Position numbers and translations under genes: made by a program. Below are positions 62,480-64,000 of a stretch of DNA of 64,000 nucleotides, piece by piece. Source of the stretch: Reichenbachiella sp. (GTDB lineage Bacteria; Bacteroidota; Bacteroidia; Cytophagales; Cyclobacteriaceae); contig NZ_JAWPMM010000001.1 in assembly GCF_033344935.1 (NCBI RefSeq), positions 3,678,501 to 3,742,500 of the forward strand, read 5' to 3'. Each line of letters opens with the position of its first letter. The stretch's first letter is position 1. The notes under the pieces are model-generated. The model worked only from the letters and a program-made list of their open reading frames with translations, did not search any database and was not told the origin of the DNA.

Positions 62480-64000
<1,521 letters not shown>

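Overview
The window looks like the chromosome of a marine-type member of the Bacteroidota, most likely order Cytophagales. The evidence is an Oar-like TonB-dependent receptor, many short type II (lipoprotein) signal peptides, TAnnTTTG-type -7 boxes, few Shine-Dalgarno sites, a clade II nos cluster without nosR or nosX, and moderately low GC. The genus is not resolved. The window starts inside a WYL regulator gene and ends inside a 23S rRNA gene, both on the minus strand.

Layout. 1-7.7 kb (minus): WYL regulator, M16 metalloprotease lipoprotein, SMP-30-like propeller lipoprotein, and the three-gene proton-translocating transhydrogenase operon pntA1-pntA2-pntB. 8.0-15.0 kb (plus): a complete nitrous oxide reduction operon (cytochrome c, fasciclin lipoprotein, nosZ, membrane protein, nosL, nosD, nosF, nosY). 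15-22.2 kb: an accessory stretch with extended REP-like repeats, a HEAT-like gene, an Omp85-type barrel gene with an in-frame stop, and a two-gene unit joining a 980-aa degenerate P-loop protein to an MscS channel. 22-32 kb: DUF2914 membrane protein, acyl-CoA dehydrogenase, a membrane protein/winged-helix/DUF1579-like trio, a GAF-PAS-HisKA protein without an ATPase domain, and a phosphoesterase-glycosyltransferase-GH1 operon. 32-45 kb: topB, SEC-C protein, AlkD-like protein, MacB/FtsX permease, a possible membrane-tethered regulator, rpe, glnS, and a CheC/CheY pair. 45-59 kb: DinB-like protein, amidase, Oar-like receptor, acylphosphatase/deoC, amidohydrolase, nucleotidyltransferase, peroxiredoxin, SRP RNA, transaldolase-like aldolase and FtsE. 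58.6-61.8 kb: one gene (rhomboid protease joined to a MORN-like and TonB-C-like tail) split by a 1327-bp IS3-family element with perfect 3-bp target duplications. 61.8-64 kb: the end of an rRNA operon (23S, 5S, terminator) read on the minus strand, with an extra 5S fragment just past the terminator.

How the genes work together. The nos operon encodes periplasmic N2O reduction: NosZ, a lipoprotein cytochrome c as likely electron donor, NosL for copper delivery, and NosDFY for CuZ assembly. The transhydrogenase operon, divergent from it, links NADPH supply to the proton gradient. Most other genes are housekeeping or of unknown role. The most unusual points are the IS-split rhomboid fusion, the degenerate P-loop/MscS pair, the broken Omp85 gene and two families of dispersed inverted repeats.
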